From contig NZ_JAJNCL010000007.1 in assembly GCF_021025955.1 (NCBI RefSeq), forward strand, positions 1 to 64,000: DNA of 64,000 bases. Reading direction: 5' to 3'. The DNA is from Rhodococcus qingshengii. GTDB taxonomy: Bacteria > Actinomycetota > Actinomycetes > Mycobacteriales > Mycobacteriaceae. Under the pieces are notes generated by a model. It saw only the letters and a program-made list of their open reading frames with translations. It made no database searches and had not been told where the DNA came from. The first letter of the stretch is position 1. Every line of letters begins with the position of its first letter. The position numbers were made by a program, and so were the translations under genes. Below, piece by piece: positions 45,030 through 53,662 of this stretch.

Positions 45030-46607
45030 GTGGCCGCGAATGCTGATGATGCCGAACCGACCTCCCCCGCTCCGCTGGCCGAAGATCGTCGTTCGGCGGA
45101 TTGGCGGGACGTTCCCAGTCGCAACGACGCGATGGTGTCTGCGCTGTCGGGAACCGTCGGCGGTCCGGTAGGTCGTCACGCACTGATCGGACGCACTCGC
45201 TTCTTCACACCGATGCGAGTGATCCTTCTGCTCGCCGTGGTGTTCTTGGCTTTCGGCTGGTTCGCGAAGGCGGGCTGTATTCAGCAGGCGCCGGTCGGCG
45301 AGAGCGGGCAGGTGGGCCTCGACTGGAGTGGCAGCCGTCAGTACGTGGCCATGTGTTACTCCGACACCGTTCCGCTGTACGGAGCCGAGCGCCTCGATCA
45401 GGGAGCATTCCCGTACAAGACGTCGTGGGAAGAAGTACGCGGAGACGGTTCGATCCAGATGCGGTACATGGAGTATCCGGTCATCTCGGGGCTCTATCAG
45501 TACGGCGCAATGAAAGTCGCCAAGGCGTGGGATTCGATCACTTGGCTGCCGGGCGCGATTCAGGTGGCGCTCTATTTCAACGTCGTGGCGTTCGGGTTGG
45601 CGTTGGCGTGGCTGGTCACCGTGTGGGCGAGCACCCTGCTGGCCGGACGACGAGTGTGGGACGGCGCGCTCATCGCGTGTTCCCCGTTGGTGATCGTGCA
45701 CGTGTTCACGAACTTCGATCCTCTGGCGACGGCGTTCGCGGCCGGTGGGTTATTGGCATGGGCACGCAAGCGGCCCGTGCTCGCGGGAATCCTGCTCGGC
45801 CTGGGCGGCGCCGCGAAGCTCTACCCGCTGCTCCTACTGGGACCGCTCTTGGTCCTGTGTCTGCGCGCGGGCAAGACGAGGGACTGGCTGGTGACCGCAC
45901 TCAGCGCCGTCGCGGCATGGCTTGCGGTGAACCTGCCCATCGCCGCGCTGTACCCCCATGGTTGGTACGAGTTCTTCCGGCTCAACTCCGAACGCGGGGC
46001 CGATCCGGATTCGTTCTACAACGTGATCGCGTCGTTCACGTCGTGGAAGGGCCTCGACGGTCCTCTCGCGCAAGGTGAGTCGCCGTCGAATCTCAACGCC
46101 GTCTCTCTACTGCTGTTCGTGGCCGTCTGCATCGGTGTCGGATACGTCGCCCTGACGGCGCAGCGTCGTCCGCGCGTTGCGCAGCTGTGCTTCCTGCTCG
46201 TGGCCGGCTTCCTGCTCACCAACAAGGTGTGGAGCCCGCAGTATTCGCTGTGGCTGGTGCCGCTGGCCGTGTTGGCCTTGCCGCATCGCAGACTCCTGCT
46301 CGCGTGGATGACCATCGACGCCCTGGTCTGGGTTCCACGAATGATGTATTACCTCGGGGTGTCCAACAAGGGTCTGCCCGAGCAGTGGTTCACCGGAACC
46401 GTCGTGATCCGGGACGTCGCAGTGCTGGTTCTGTGCGCGCTGGTGGTGCGGCAGATCTACCGGCCGTCGGAGGATCTCGTGCGGTACGGGTTTATCGACG
46501 ATCCGGCGGGCGGCGTTCTCGATCAGGCACCGGACAACCAACCTGCCTGGCTACCAGGTTGGTTGAAGCCGTCCAAGGCGAAGGAACCGGATCCCGTCAC
46601 GGTTTGA
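45030..46607 (+). CDS. GT87-family (DUF2029) polytopic membrane glycosyltransferase, Rv0051-like
   Basis: A protein of 525 residues starting with GTG. A soluble N-terminus of about 60 residues precedes roughly ten hydrophobic segments. GT-C features: a first extracellular loop with acidic residues (GLDWSGSRQYVAMCYSDTVPLY, DGSIQMRYMEYPVI), GAAKLYPLLLLGPLLVL and NKVWSPQYSLWLVPLAVL, the conserved DUF2029 block. Members use polyprenyl-phosphate sugars outside the membrane, e.g. mannose in PIM/LAM synthesis; the donor here is not known. It follows ponA1 as in mycobacteria. Confidence 0.87.
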   Translation: MAANADDAEPTSPAPLAEDRRSADWRDVPSRNDAMVSALSGTVGGPVGRHALIGRTRFFTPMRVILLLAVVFLAFGWFAKAGCIQQAPVGESGQVGLDWSGSRQYVAMCYSDTVPLYGAERLDQGAFPYKTSWEEVRGDGSIQMRYMEYPVISGLYQYGAMKVAKAWDSITWLPGAIQVALYFNVVAFGLALAWLVTVWASTLLAGRRVWDGALIACSPLVIVHVFTNFDPLATAFAAGGLLAWARKRPVLAGILLGLGGAAKLYPLLLLGPLLVLCLRAGKTRDWLVTALSAVAAWLAVNLPIAALYPHGWYEFFRLNSERGADPDSFYNVIASFTSWKGLDGPLAQGESPSNLNAVSLLLFVAVCIGVGYVALTAQRRPRVAQLCFLLVAGFLLTNKVWSPQYSLWLVPLAVLALPHRRLLLAWMTIDALVWVPRMMYYLGVSNKGLPEQWFTGTVVIRDVAVLVLCALVVRQIYRPSEDLVRYGFIDDPAGGVLDQAPDNQPAWLPGWLKPSKAKEPDPVTV

Positions 46608-46654
46608 CGTCACCGCCTGTTCCCTACCAGGATCCGTGCGCCGGCTGACGCGGG

Positions 46655-47434
46655 TCAGTTCATCCAGAACTCGACCGCCGTTTCCCTGCTCAACTCGCCT
46701 CCGCTACCGGAGATGACCAATCCGGCGGAGGTGAGCTTGTATGTCACGTCCTTGTTGGTGACGGTGAATCCGTTGCCGGTGGGGGTTGGATCGTCGAGTT
46801 CGATGGTGGCGCCGTCGCTCAGCCGTTGACCCTTGTAGTAGTAACGGCCAACTCCGGTCTCACAGATGACGATTCGGGATCCAGTCGTGACGGCAATGGC
46901 GACGGCAGGATTGCTGGAGTTGCAACTGGGACCGCCGGAGATGAAGCCCTGACGGTCGGTGCCGGAGACGGTAGGCGCCGGACCGATCGAGGTTGTGACG
47001 CGTGGGGGTGTCGTCGTTCTCGGCGCTGTGGTGGGTGCACTCGGTGCCCGAGTCGTGGTCGTGGAGTACGAGTACGGCGTCGTGTAGGTGAAACTCCGCG
47101 AACTCGCCTCGTTCGCGGCGTTGCCGAAAGCGGCCGCGAGCAGCCCGAAGAACGCGATCCACACCACCACGGCCAGGATGCCCAGTGCGGTGAAGATGTA
47201 GCCGATGATCAGTCCGGCAAGAGCGAGTCCGTCACCTTCTTCGCCGGTCCGCTTGATCTGGCCGCGTGCGATGTGCCCGAAGACGATCCCCAACGGCGCG
47301 ATGAGGAAGGCGAAGACGAGAGCGAGTACCGCGAGCATGTTCGTCGGCCGCCTGCCGTACGGATCAGGCTGCCCGTACGGAGCCGGTTGCCAATTCTGAT
47401 TGCCCTGGTACCCGTACCCACCCTGATCGCTCAT
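46655..47434 (-). CDS. DUF4190 domain membrane protein
   Basis: A protein of 259 residues: a Gly/Tyr/Pro/Gln-rich cytoplasmic start (QGGYGYQGNQNWQPAPYG), two membrane segments of the DUF4190 hairpin (LAVLALVFAFLIAPLGIVFGHIA, GQIKRTGEEGDGLALAGLIIGY), a Thr/Pro spacer and an extracytoplasmic domain with two Cys (PSCNSSN, VICETG). The function is unknown. It stands alone, convergent with the GT87 gene. Confidence 0.82.
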   Translation of the reverse strand: MSDQGGYGYQGNQNWQPAPYGQPDPYGRRPTNMLAVLALVFAFLIAPLGIVFGHIARGQIKRTGEEGDGLALAGLIIGYIFTALGILAVVVWIAFFGLLAAAFGNAANEASSRSFTYTTPYSYSTTTTRAPSAPTTAPRTTTPPRVTTSIGPAPTVSGTDRQGFISGGPSCNSSNPAVAIAVTTGSRIVICETGVGRYYYKGQRLSDGATIELDDPTPTGNGFTVTNKDVTYKLTSAGLVISGSGGELSRETAVEFWMN

Positions 47435-47479
47435 GAGGTGAATCTTGGCATGGACTTCGTCGAAGAGTGCAGGTGATGG

Positions 47480-48064
47480 CTAGTTTCGGGTACGTGTCTC
47501 CAGCTGAGGTGCGATGGTCGGCCAGTCGTCGTCGGTCATCGCGAACAGTGCCGTTGTGCGCCAACTGCCGTCGACGCGTCGTCGGTGCTTGCGCAGCAGG
47601 CCCTCGAACTGGGCGCCGAGCTTTGTGATCGCTGCCCTGGACTGTTCGTTGAACTCGTCCGTATGCCACTCGACGCGTACGGCTTCGAGCTGGTCGAAGG
47701 CGTGACGAAGCAGGAGCAGCTTCGATTCGGGATTGATCCCGGTTCCCTGAACCGATCGCGACAACCACGTGTATCCGATTGCAAGACTGCGGTTTACCGG
47801 GTCGATCTGGTACATGGACGTAGTGCCGACCACGGCGTTCGTCGCGATGTTCACCTGCGCGAAGGCGATCCGATTCGGGTCGTCGACGGCTGCAGAGATG
47901 TACTTCTCTGCCTGTTCCCGATCGGTGATCGGCGCCGCGGTCCAACGAAAGATCGCCGGGTCGTCAGCAGCTGCGAGCAGAGCGTCGGTGTGCGCGACGC
48001 CCAGGGGTTCGAGTTGGACACGATCACCGGTCAGCGTCGGTGATTCGAACCACGATGCAGTCAT
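47480..48064 (-). CDS. GNAT-family N-acetyltransferase (RimJ/RimL-like)
   Basis: A protein of 194 residues: LTGDRVQLEPLGVAHTDALLAA start, AFAQVNIATNAVVGTTSMYQID, the acetyl-CoA loop SRSVQGTGINPESKLLLLRHAF, and AAITKLGAQFEGLLRKHRR. This is the RimJ/RimL/ribosomal-protein-type subgroup. The start overlaps the GT87 stop (TGATG), so both are one transcript. The acceptor is unknown. Confidence 0.88.
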   Translation of the reverse strand: MTASWFESPTLTGDRVQLEPLGVAHTDALLAAADDPAIFRWTAAPITDREQAEKYISAAVDDPNRIAFAQVNIATNAVVGTTSMYQIDPVNRSLAIGYTWLSRSVQGTGINPESKLLLLRHAFDQLEAVRVEWHTDEFNEQSRAAITKLGAQFEGLLRKHRRRVDGSWRTTALFAMTDDDWPTIAPQLETRTRN

Positions 48065-49419
48065 CAGGCGTGCTCCCGTGAGTGAGTCGGAAGGTTGTTG
48101 TCGGAGTTGACAATCCGATCGGTTCCGCCGGCAAGCGGATACCGCAACGGGACTCGTAGGAACAGGAAGAAGAACACGGCGAGCAGGATGACGTGGCCCC
48201 ACACACTCGCCTGGACGACGGCTTCGTACTTGCTCGGATCGAGATTCATGTCCAGTTGGTAGAAGTACCGGAAGACGCCGATGCCCAACGCTGCATCGAC
48301 GATCAGATAGGCGACGATCCAGAACCACCGGATCTTGAACAGTACGAGGAAGGGCAGGATCCACAGTGTGTACTGCGGTGAATTGACCTTGTGCAGCAAC
48401 ACGAATCCGCACAGCATCGCGGCACTGACTGCAATCCACGGAAAGTAGCCGTCGCGGACGTAGCGGCGCCAACCCAGATACATCGCGAGCGCGAACGACA
48501 ACAGGATCATTACCGGGGACAGGATGCTCACCAGTGCGTCGTAGTCGGCGTTGAGTTCGCGAACTCCGAAACCGTAGAACGGGCGCAACCCCCAGAACCA
48601 CACTGAGTTGGTGGTGATGTCCGCGCTTCGCTTCTCTTGGAAGCTGAACGACGCGCGCCAGCCTTCGTACGAGATGAGGGCGAACGGCAGGTTGACCAGG
48701 ACAACGGTGCCGATCGCCGCGCCCGCCGTCATCAGCGCCCCACGAACGTCGTAGCGCTTGCTTTCAGTTCCGTGCAGGAGCACGTAGGCCATGAGCGGCA
48801 GCACGAACATTCCCGGGTACAGCTTCAAGCAGAAGCCGATCGCCAGGATGACGGCCGCCAGAACCGCGCGGGTCCGTAGTGGGATCCGCTCGAACGTCAT
48901 CAGGAAGATCGCGCCGACGCTGGTAGCCACCACCGGGAGCTCCCAGTTGTGGAATGCGTACAACACCAGCGGCGGTGTTGCCGACCACACGAGCGCGTAC
49001 GCGCCGCTCATCTTGCCGAGCATCCACGCGGTGAGCAGCCCGAAAGGAGCCAGGATCAGTGCCGAGTGCAGAAGGAAATCAGTGTCGGTGTGTGAGCCGA
49101 TTCCGCCCAGCCACATCAGAATCCCGCTGAGCACCGGGTACTCGACGGTTCCGCCGGTCAGGAACCCTTCGGGTGTTATCCCGCCGGTGACGAAGGGGAA
49201 CAGATGCTGATCGATACCTCGTCCGAGCCACAGCAACTGAATGTCGGAGTAGCAGACGTCGATGTTCTTGTTGACGTCGAAGTTCAGGCTTCGCCCGTCG
49301 GGAGCGAACGGTGCGCCGCCGCATCTGGCCTTGTTGAAATAGCCCAGCGCCATCGTCAGGCCGCACAATCCGACGACCAACGCCAGGATCGACGCCGGGG
49401 TCTTGCGGTCTGTTCGCAT
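48064..49419 (-). CDS. GT87-family (DUF2029) membrane glycosyltransferase
   Basis: About 451 residues from ATG 49419; GTG 49428 is possible. About ten hydrophobic segments, the luminal acidic loop NKNIDVCYSDIQLLWLGRGI, GTVEYPVLSGILMWLGG, FCLKLYPGMFVLPLMAYVL and NSPQYTLWILPFLVLF match the DUF2029/GT-C pattern seen in the gene at 45-46.6 kb, so the two are distant homologues. It is transcribed away from rpsF. Confidence 0.86.
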   Translation of the reverse strand: MRTDRKTPASILALVVGLCGLTMALGYFNKARCGGAPFAPDGRSLNFDVNKNIDVCYSDIQLLWLGRGIDQHLFPFVTGGITPEGFLTGGTVEYPVLSGILMWLGGIGSHTDTDFLLHSALILAPFGLLTAWMLGKMSGAYALVWSATPPLVLYAFHNWELPVVATSVGAIFLMTFERIPLRTRAVLAAVILAIGFCLKLYPGMFVLPLMAYVLLHGTESKRYDVRGALMTAGAAIGTVVLVNLPFALISYEGWRASFSFQEKRSADITTNSVWFWGLRPFYGFGVRELNADYDALVSILSPVMILLSFALAMYLGWRRYVRDGYFPWIAVSAAMLCGFVLLHKVNSPQYTLWILPFLVLFKIRWFWIVAYLIVDAALGIGVFRYFYQLDMNLDPSKYEAVVQASVWGHVILLAVFFFLFLRVPLRYPLAGGTDRIVNSDNNLPTHSREHA

Positions 49420-49531
49420 GATTCTCACCCTAGGGGGCGGAGTGGCTTGCGGGGCGACGCGTCTGCGCCACGCGTCGCGTATCGACCCGATGATCCTCCC
49501 TGAGGGGCGGGACGATTTCCCTGGTCAAGGC

Positions 49532-49599
49532 CCCTCGTGTAACCTACGAGGGTTGCTGACGCAACGACCCTCCTGCCACGGATAGTCCGTGGCCGTTTT
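49532..49599 (+). promoter_or_regulatory. Structured leader of the rpsF operon with terminator-like hairpin
   Basis: Three hairpins precede rpsF: CCCTCGT/ACGAGGG (49532-49552), a competing stem GAGGG-TTGC/GCAA-CGA-CCCTC (49548-49573) that uses the same GAGGG, and GCCACGGA/TCCGTGGC (49575-49593) followed by CGTTTTC. No plus-strand gene ends just upstream, so the last hairpin sits in the leader, where it could act as an attenuator. Ribosomal operons are often autoregulated, and S6:S18-binding leaders are known in other bacteria. A possible -10 TAACCT at 49540 would place part of this upstream of the transcript. Confidence 0.45.
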
Positions 49600-49611
49600 C
49601 ACTTAGTCCAC

Positions 49612-49621
49612 AGGAGGTGAT
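49612..49621 (+). promoter_or_regulatory. Full-length Shine-Dalgarno of rpsF, unusually distant
   Basis: AGGAGGTGAT is complementary to the whole anti-SD end of 16S rRNA, yet it ends 8 nt before the ATG, with the AGGAGG core 12 nt away. A second GAGG at 49622-49625 lies at 4 nt. The doubled site probably gives strong initiation. Confidence 0.6.
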
Positions 49622-49629
49622 GAGGTCTT

Positions 49630-49917
49630 ATGCGTCATTACGAATTGATGGTCATCCTTGACCCCAGCCTGGACGAGCGCACTGTCGCTCCTTCACTGGA
49701 TACGTTCCTCAATGTTGTGCGCCAGCACGGCGGCACGATCGACAAGGTCGATGTCTGGGGTAAGCGTCGTCTCGCCTACGAGATCCTGAAGCATGCTGAA
49801 GGTATCTACGCGGTGATCGACATCAACGCCACTCCCGCCACCGTCGCTGAGCTCGATCGTCAGCTCGGTCTGAACGAGTCGGTTCTGCGCACGAAGGTTC
49901 TGCGCCACAACAAGTAA
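49630..49917 (+). CDS. rpsF: 30S ribosomal protein S6
   Basis: A protein of 95 residues of the S6 fold: [75 protein letters not shown]. It binds 16S rRNA in the platform together with S18, encoded two genes downstream. It is the first gene of the conserved rpsF-ssb-rpsR-rplI operon. Confidence 0.98.
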
Positions 49918-49981
49918 TTACTGTCGGTAGCGAGCTCTACTCTCGCGCCCAACGGTCTTACATCAATGCAGGAGGAACCAC

Positions 49982-50506
49982 ATGGCTGGCGACACCATCA
50001 TCACCGTCATCGGAAACCTGACGGCTGATCCTGAACTTCGTTTCACCCCGGCGGGTGCCGCGGTTGCAAACTTCACGGTTGCTTCCACGCCCCGCACCTT
50101 CGACCGTAATTCCAATGAATGGAAAGACGGCGATGCGCTGTTCATGCGCTGCAATATCTGGCGCGAAGCAGCCGAGAACGTCGCGGAGAGCTTGACCCGT
50201 GGCTCACGAGTAATCGTGAGCGGCCGGCTCAAGCAGCGTTCGTACGAAACTCGCGAGGGCGAAAAGCGAACTGTCGTCGAGCTCGAAGTCGATGAAATCG
50301 GTCCTTCACTGAAGTACGCCACGGCAAAGGTCAACAAGGCCAACCGTGGCGGCGGCGGTGGAGGCGGCAACTTCGGCGGTTCCTCCGGCGGATCGGGTGG
50401 CGGACGTCCGAGCGCTGCACCTTCGGGTGGAGACGATCCTTGGGGCAGTGCGCCTCAGGCTTCGGGCTCCTTCGGTGGTGCGGGCAGCGACGAACCGCCC
50501 TTCTGA
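49982..50506 (+). CDS. ssb: Single-stranded DNA-binding protein
   Basis: A protein of 174 residues. The OB fold begins [22 protein letters not shown] and includes [21 protein letters not shown] Gly-rich linker leads to the acidic tip DEPPF, the docking site for replication and repair partners. AGGAGG lies 6 nt before the ATG. It protects ssDNA in replication, repair and recombination. Confidence 0.97.
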   Translation: MAGDTIITVIGNLTADPELRFTPAGAAVANFTVASTPRTFDRNSNEWKDGDALFMRCNIWREAAENVAESLTRGSRVIVSGRLKQRSYETREGEKRTVVELEVDEIGPSLKYATAKVNKANRGGGGGGGNFGGSSGGSGGGRPSAAPSGGDDPWGSAPQASGSFGGAGSDEPPF

Positions 50507-50545
50507 TCCGTACCTGATCAGGAACATCCAGAAAAGAGCAAAGAC

Positions 50546-50788
50546 ATGCCGAAGCCGCCCTTGCGCGACAAGGTTATGAAGAAGAAGGTCTGCACCTTCT
50601 GTAAAGAGAAGAACACGCAGATCAACTACAAGGACACGACGTTGCTGCGTAAGTACGTCAGCGATCGCGGAAAGATCCGTGCTCGCCGTGTCACCGGCAA
50701 TTGCGTCCAGCACCAGCGCGACGTTGCCATTGCCGTCAAGAACTCACGTGAGGTAGCACTGCTGCCTTACGCCACCGTGGCTCGCTAA
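50546..50788 (+). CDS. rpsR: 30S ribosomal protein S18, zinc-ribbon (C+) type
   Basis: An 80-residue S18: [54 protein letters not shown] with the later NCVQHQ gives a CxxC...CxxH set, so this is the zinc-binding form. Many actinobacteria also have a zinc-free S18 elsewhere under Zur control; this operon copy is the primary one. It partners with S6. Confidence 0.97.
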   Translation: MPKPPLRDKVMKKKVCTFCKEKNTQINYKDTTLLRKYVSDRGKIRARRVTGNCVQHQRDVAIAVKNSREVALLPYATVAR

Positions 50789-50806
50789 GGAAAGGGAGGA
50801 AAGAAC

Positions 50807-51262
50807 ATGAAGCTCATCCTCACCGCTGACGTGGACAACCTCGGTGCGCCTGGCGACACCGTGGAGGTCAAGGACGGCTACGGCCGTAACTACCTGCTCC
50901 CCCGCGGACTGGCAATCGTCGCCACTCGTGGCGCCGAGAAGCAGGTCGAGGGCATCCGTCGTGCACAGGAAGCGCGCGCTGTGCGCGGCCTGGATCACGC
51001 CAAGGAGCTCAAGGCAGCTATCGAGGGCCTCGAGTCCGTAACACTGACGGTCAAGACCGCCGGTGGCTCGGGCAAGCTCTTCGGTTCGGTTACCGTCGCT
51101 GACGTCGCTGCTGCGATCAAGGCTGCCGGTGGACCGGTTGTCGACAAGCGCTCCATCGTGTTGCCGAAGGCTCACATCAAGAACACGGGCAAGCACGCCG
51201 TGGTCGTGAACCTGCACCCCGATGTGGTTGCCAAGTTCAACCTGAACGTCGTCGGCGCATAG
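50807..51262 (+). CDS. rplI: 50S ribosomal protein L9
   Basis: A protein of 151 residues: N-domain [36 protein letters not shown], connecting helix, then C-domain [17 protein letters not shown] and [29 protein letters not shown] precedes the ATG. It ends the operon before a strong terminator. Confidence 0.98.
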   Translation: MKLILTADVDNLGAPGDTVEVKDGYGRNYLLPRGLAIVATRGAEKQVEGIRRAQEARAVRGLDHAKELKAAIEGLESVTLTVKTAGGSGKLFGSVTVADVAAAIKAAGGPVVDKRSIVLPKAHIKNTGKHAVVVNLHPDVVAKFNLNVVGA

Positions 51263-51276
51263 TCGACTGTTCGTCT

Positions 51277-51318
51277 CGTCGGGCCCCGCACACTTCGGTG
51301 TATGGGGCCCGACGTTTT
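51277..51318 (+). terminator. Rho-independent terminator after rplI
   Basis: An 11-bp stem CGTCGGGCCCC/GGGGCCCGACG, extended by ACAC/GTGT around a TTCG tetraloop, is followed by TTTTGTTT. It lies 14 bp after the rplI stop and is one of the strongest terminators in the window. Confidence 0.95.
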
Positions 51319-51452
51319 GTTTCGGGATGCGGTGTGCCGCCTGTCAGCGTCCCGAATCGGACCTGGGGATAACTCTCACACTGTGATGTTCGACTTCGGT
51401 GATCGGTGACGAATCGGGCGAGGCAACACGCCCGACGCGCCGACGCGCCGAC

Positions 51453-51610
51453 TGTGGAAAAACTATTTTCATCAACAGGGCTGTGAAATTGGGGATAGCC
51501 ATCTACCTGGTCTTTTGTGGTTACTATGCAGAGTAGTCCCCAAATGCTCCACAGGCGGTGCACACCGTGGGGCGGGAGTTTCCACAAAGCATCCACAGGT
51601 TTATCCACAG
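51453..51610. promoter_or_regulatory. Cluster of DnaA-box-like sequences upstream of dnaB
   Basis: The 509-bp gap between rplI and dnaB has no gene. It contains an exact TTATCCACA (51602-51610, plus), GCATCCACA (51589-51597) and TTTTCCACA on the minus strand (51461-51453), plus other CCACA cores nearby. The actinobacterial consensus is TTGTCCACA; TTATCCACA is the general consensus. The sites could let DnaA regulate dnaB or titrate DnaA. No AT-rich unwinding element stands out, so this is not called an origin. Confidence 0.4.
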
Positions 51611-51771
51611 TCCGGTTTGTATGCGGACCCACTAGTCCCTAACGTCATCTCGGCGTCTATCTACAGACCGGCCGTCAGCGGCTAGGGGATGTCGGTGGGG
51701 GCAGGTACAAATGATGAGGGCGCTGCGGTTTCTGGCAGTGTCGTCGAGTGTTTTACGGGAAGGTCTCGCTT

Positions 51772-53178
51772 GTGGCTGTTGTAGATGATCGAGGACCTTC
51801 CGACTTCTCAGGGCCGGACTACCCGGGCCCTCCCGAGGCTGAGCCCGACCAGGAGTTCGGACGCCAGCCACCACAGGACATGACTGCCGAGCAGTCGGTG
51901 CTCGGCGGCATGCTGCTGAGCAAGGACGCCATCGCTGACGTCCTCGAGGTACTGCGCCCGGGTGACTTCTACCGGCCCGCCCACCAGTCCGTCTACGACG
52001 TGATCCTGGACCTCTACAGCCGTGGTGAGCCCGCTGACCCCGTGACGGTTTCCGCCGAGCTCGACCGTCGCGGTGAGCTTCGTCGTATCGGTGGTGCTGC
52101 CTATCTGGTGACCCTGACCCAGACAGTGCCCACGGCGGCCAACGCCGCCTTCTATGCCGAGATCGTGGCCGAGAAGTCCGTGCTGCGTCGTCTGGTCGAC
52201 GCCGGTACTCGCATCGTCCAGTACGGCTACGCCGGCACCGAGGGTCAGGACGTGGCCGAGGTTGTCGACCGCGCGCAGGCCGAGATCTTCGAAGTCACCG
52301 AGCGCCGCACCACCGAAGACTTCGTACCCCTGACCGAGCTCCTCCAGCCCACGATGGACGAGATCGACTCCATCGCCAGCCGCGGCGGAATTTCCCTCGG
52401 TGTGCCCACCGGATTCAAGGATCTCGACGAGATTACCAACGGTCTTCACGCTGGTCAGATGATCATCGTCGCGGCTCGTCCTGGTGTGGGCAAATCGACC
52501 CTTGGAATGGATTTTTTGCGGTCCTGCTCCATCACTCACGGCATGGCCAGCGTCATGTTCTCACTGGAAATGAGCAAAACCGAGATCGTCATGCGTCTGC
52601 TGTCCGCAGAGGCAAAGATCAAGCTCGGTGACATGCGCTCCGGCAAGATGACCGACGACGACTGGACCAAGCTCGCACGTCGTATGAGTGAGATCAGTGA
52701 GGCGCCGCTTTTCATCGACGACTCCCCCAACCTCACGATGATGGAAATTCGCGCAAAAGCGCGGCGGCTCAAGCAGAAACACGATATTCGCTTGATCGTG
52801 ATCGACTACCTCCAGCTGATGAGCTCCGGCAAAAAGGTCGAGTCCCGCCAGCAGGAAGTTTCCGAATTCTCCCGTAGCCTAAAGCTTTTGGCGAAGGAGC
52901 TCGAAGTTCCGGTTGTCGCGATCTGTCAGCTCAACCGTGGTCCTGAGCAGCGAACCGACAAGCGTCCTCAGGTCGCCGACCTTCGTGAGTCCGGATCGCT
53001 CGAGCAGGACGCCGACATGGTGATTCTGCTGTACCGCCCCGACGCGACGGAGCGAGACGATCCCCGTGGTGGCGAGGCCGACCTGATTCTGGGTAAGCAC
53101 CGTAACGGCCCGACCGCGACAATTACTGTGGCGCACCAACTTCACCTGTCCAAGTTCGTGGATATGGCGCGAGGATAG
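51772..53178 (+). CDS. dnaB: Replicative DNA helicase DnaB
   Basis: About 468 residues from GTG 51772 (GGGAAGG 8 nt upstream; the frame is open to 51748). N-terminal primase-interacting domain QDMTAEQSVLGGMLLSKDAI; RecA-like motor with Walker A VAARPGVGKSTLGMDFLR, Walker B IRLIVIDYLQLMSS, and H4 VADLRESGSLEQDADMVILLYR. The final block HRNGPTATITVAHQ is complete. No intein is present, unlike several mycobacterial dnaB genes. Confidence 0.97.
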   Translation: MAVVDDRGPSDFSGPDYPGPPEAEPDQEFGRQPPQDMTAEQSVLGGMLLSKDAIADVLEVLRPGDFYRPAHQSVYDVILDLYSRGEPADPVTVSAELDRRGELRRIGGAAYLVTLTQTVPTAANAAFYAEIVAEKSVLRRLVDAGTRIVQYGYAGTEGQDVAEVVDRAQAEIFEVTERRTTEDFVPLTELLQPTMDEIDSIASRGGISLGVPTGFKDLDEITNGLHAGQMIIVAARPGVGKSTLGMDFLRSCSITHGMASVMFSLEMSKTEIVMRLLSAEAKIKLGDMRSGKMTDDDWTKLARRMSEISEAPLFIDDSPNLTMMEIRAKARRLKQKHDIRLIVIDYLQLMSSGKKVESRQQEVSEFSRSLKLLAKELEVPVVAICQLNRGPEQRTDKRPQVADLRESGSLEQDADMVILLYRPDATERDDPRGGEADLILGKHRNGPTATITVAHQLHLSKFVDMARG

Positions 53179-53202
53179 CTGCTTGCCGCCATCGCCTGGT
53201 GA

Positions 53203-53275
53203 TGAGACAAATATCAGGCATCATGAGATTTTGAGACAAACACCTGCAGTTATGTAAATTTGAGAAAAATGCAGG
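53203..53275 (+). repeat. Three degenerate direct repeats with exact 29-bp period
   Basis: TGAGACAAA at 53203 and 53232 and TGAGAAAAA at 53261 are spaced exactly 29 bp apart, with weaker similarity in the rest of the first two units (ATG and ATT positions). The array begins 25 bp after the dnaB stop. Repeats of this kind occur at ends of some transposons (IS21/Tn7-like) as transposase sites and also as iterons; no transposase gene is seen nearby. Confidence 0.5.
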
Positions 53276-53662
53276 CCGCCCGCTCTCGCTTTTTCCTGCG
53301 TCGTTGGGGGTCGTTCCGTCGGGGTGAGTTCGCGTGGCCTGCGACTGGTAGCTCGTGTGAAGACGTCTGTGTCGAGTGCCTTGGCGAGGTAGGTGCATTC
53401 CCAGTGTATTTGGGTGGGTCGGACCCCGAACATCGCGGCAGCGTCGCCGTCGAGCTTGCAGTGGGCGCTGTCGGTGAATCGGCAGAGTCGTAGTGCTGCA
53501 ATCTTTTCGCCGGCGAGGGCGAGGTGCACGAGTTCTTCGGGGTCGCCTGCAGCGGATGCTCCGAGTGTGAGTGAGAGGCTCGTTCGCCGGAGATCGCTGC
53601 GACCGATGTCGGTGTTGGTGCAAACACCGAACCGGCTGTAAGGCAGAACACTTCGGCCACTG
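53221..53662 (-). pseudogene. Open frame with protein-like composition, possible gene remnant
   Basis: One minus-strand frame runs open from about 53662 to 53221 and reads like a real protein: VCTNTDIGRSDLRRTSLSL, ELVHLALAGEKIAALRLCRF, DAAAMFGVRPTQIHWECTYL, LTPTERPPTTQEKARAGG. No start codon with a ribosome site was found at its beginning; the first internal ATG/GTG would give about 100 residues. The frame ends in the 29-bp repeats. I do not recognise a family; it could be a truncated gene left by an insertion event. Confidence 0.3.

Noticed and set aside
51350-51650. Chromosomal origin of replication
   Set aside because: Only a few DnaA-like boxes, no clear unwinding element, and no dnaA/dnaN beside it.
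51772-53178. Intein in DnaB
   Set aside because: The protein is 468 residues, and the Walker A and H4 regions where inteins usually insert are continuous.
53203-53275. CRISPR array
   Set aside because: Only three degenerate units sharing 9 bp, no constant-length full repeats and no cas genes.
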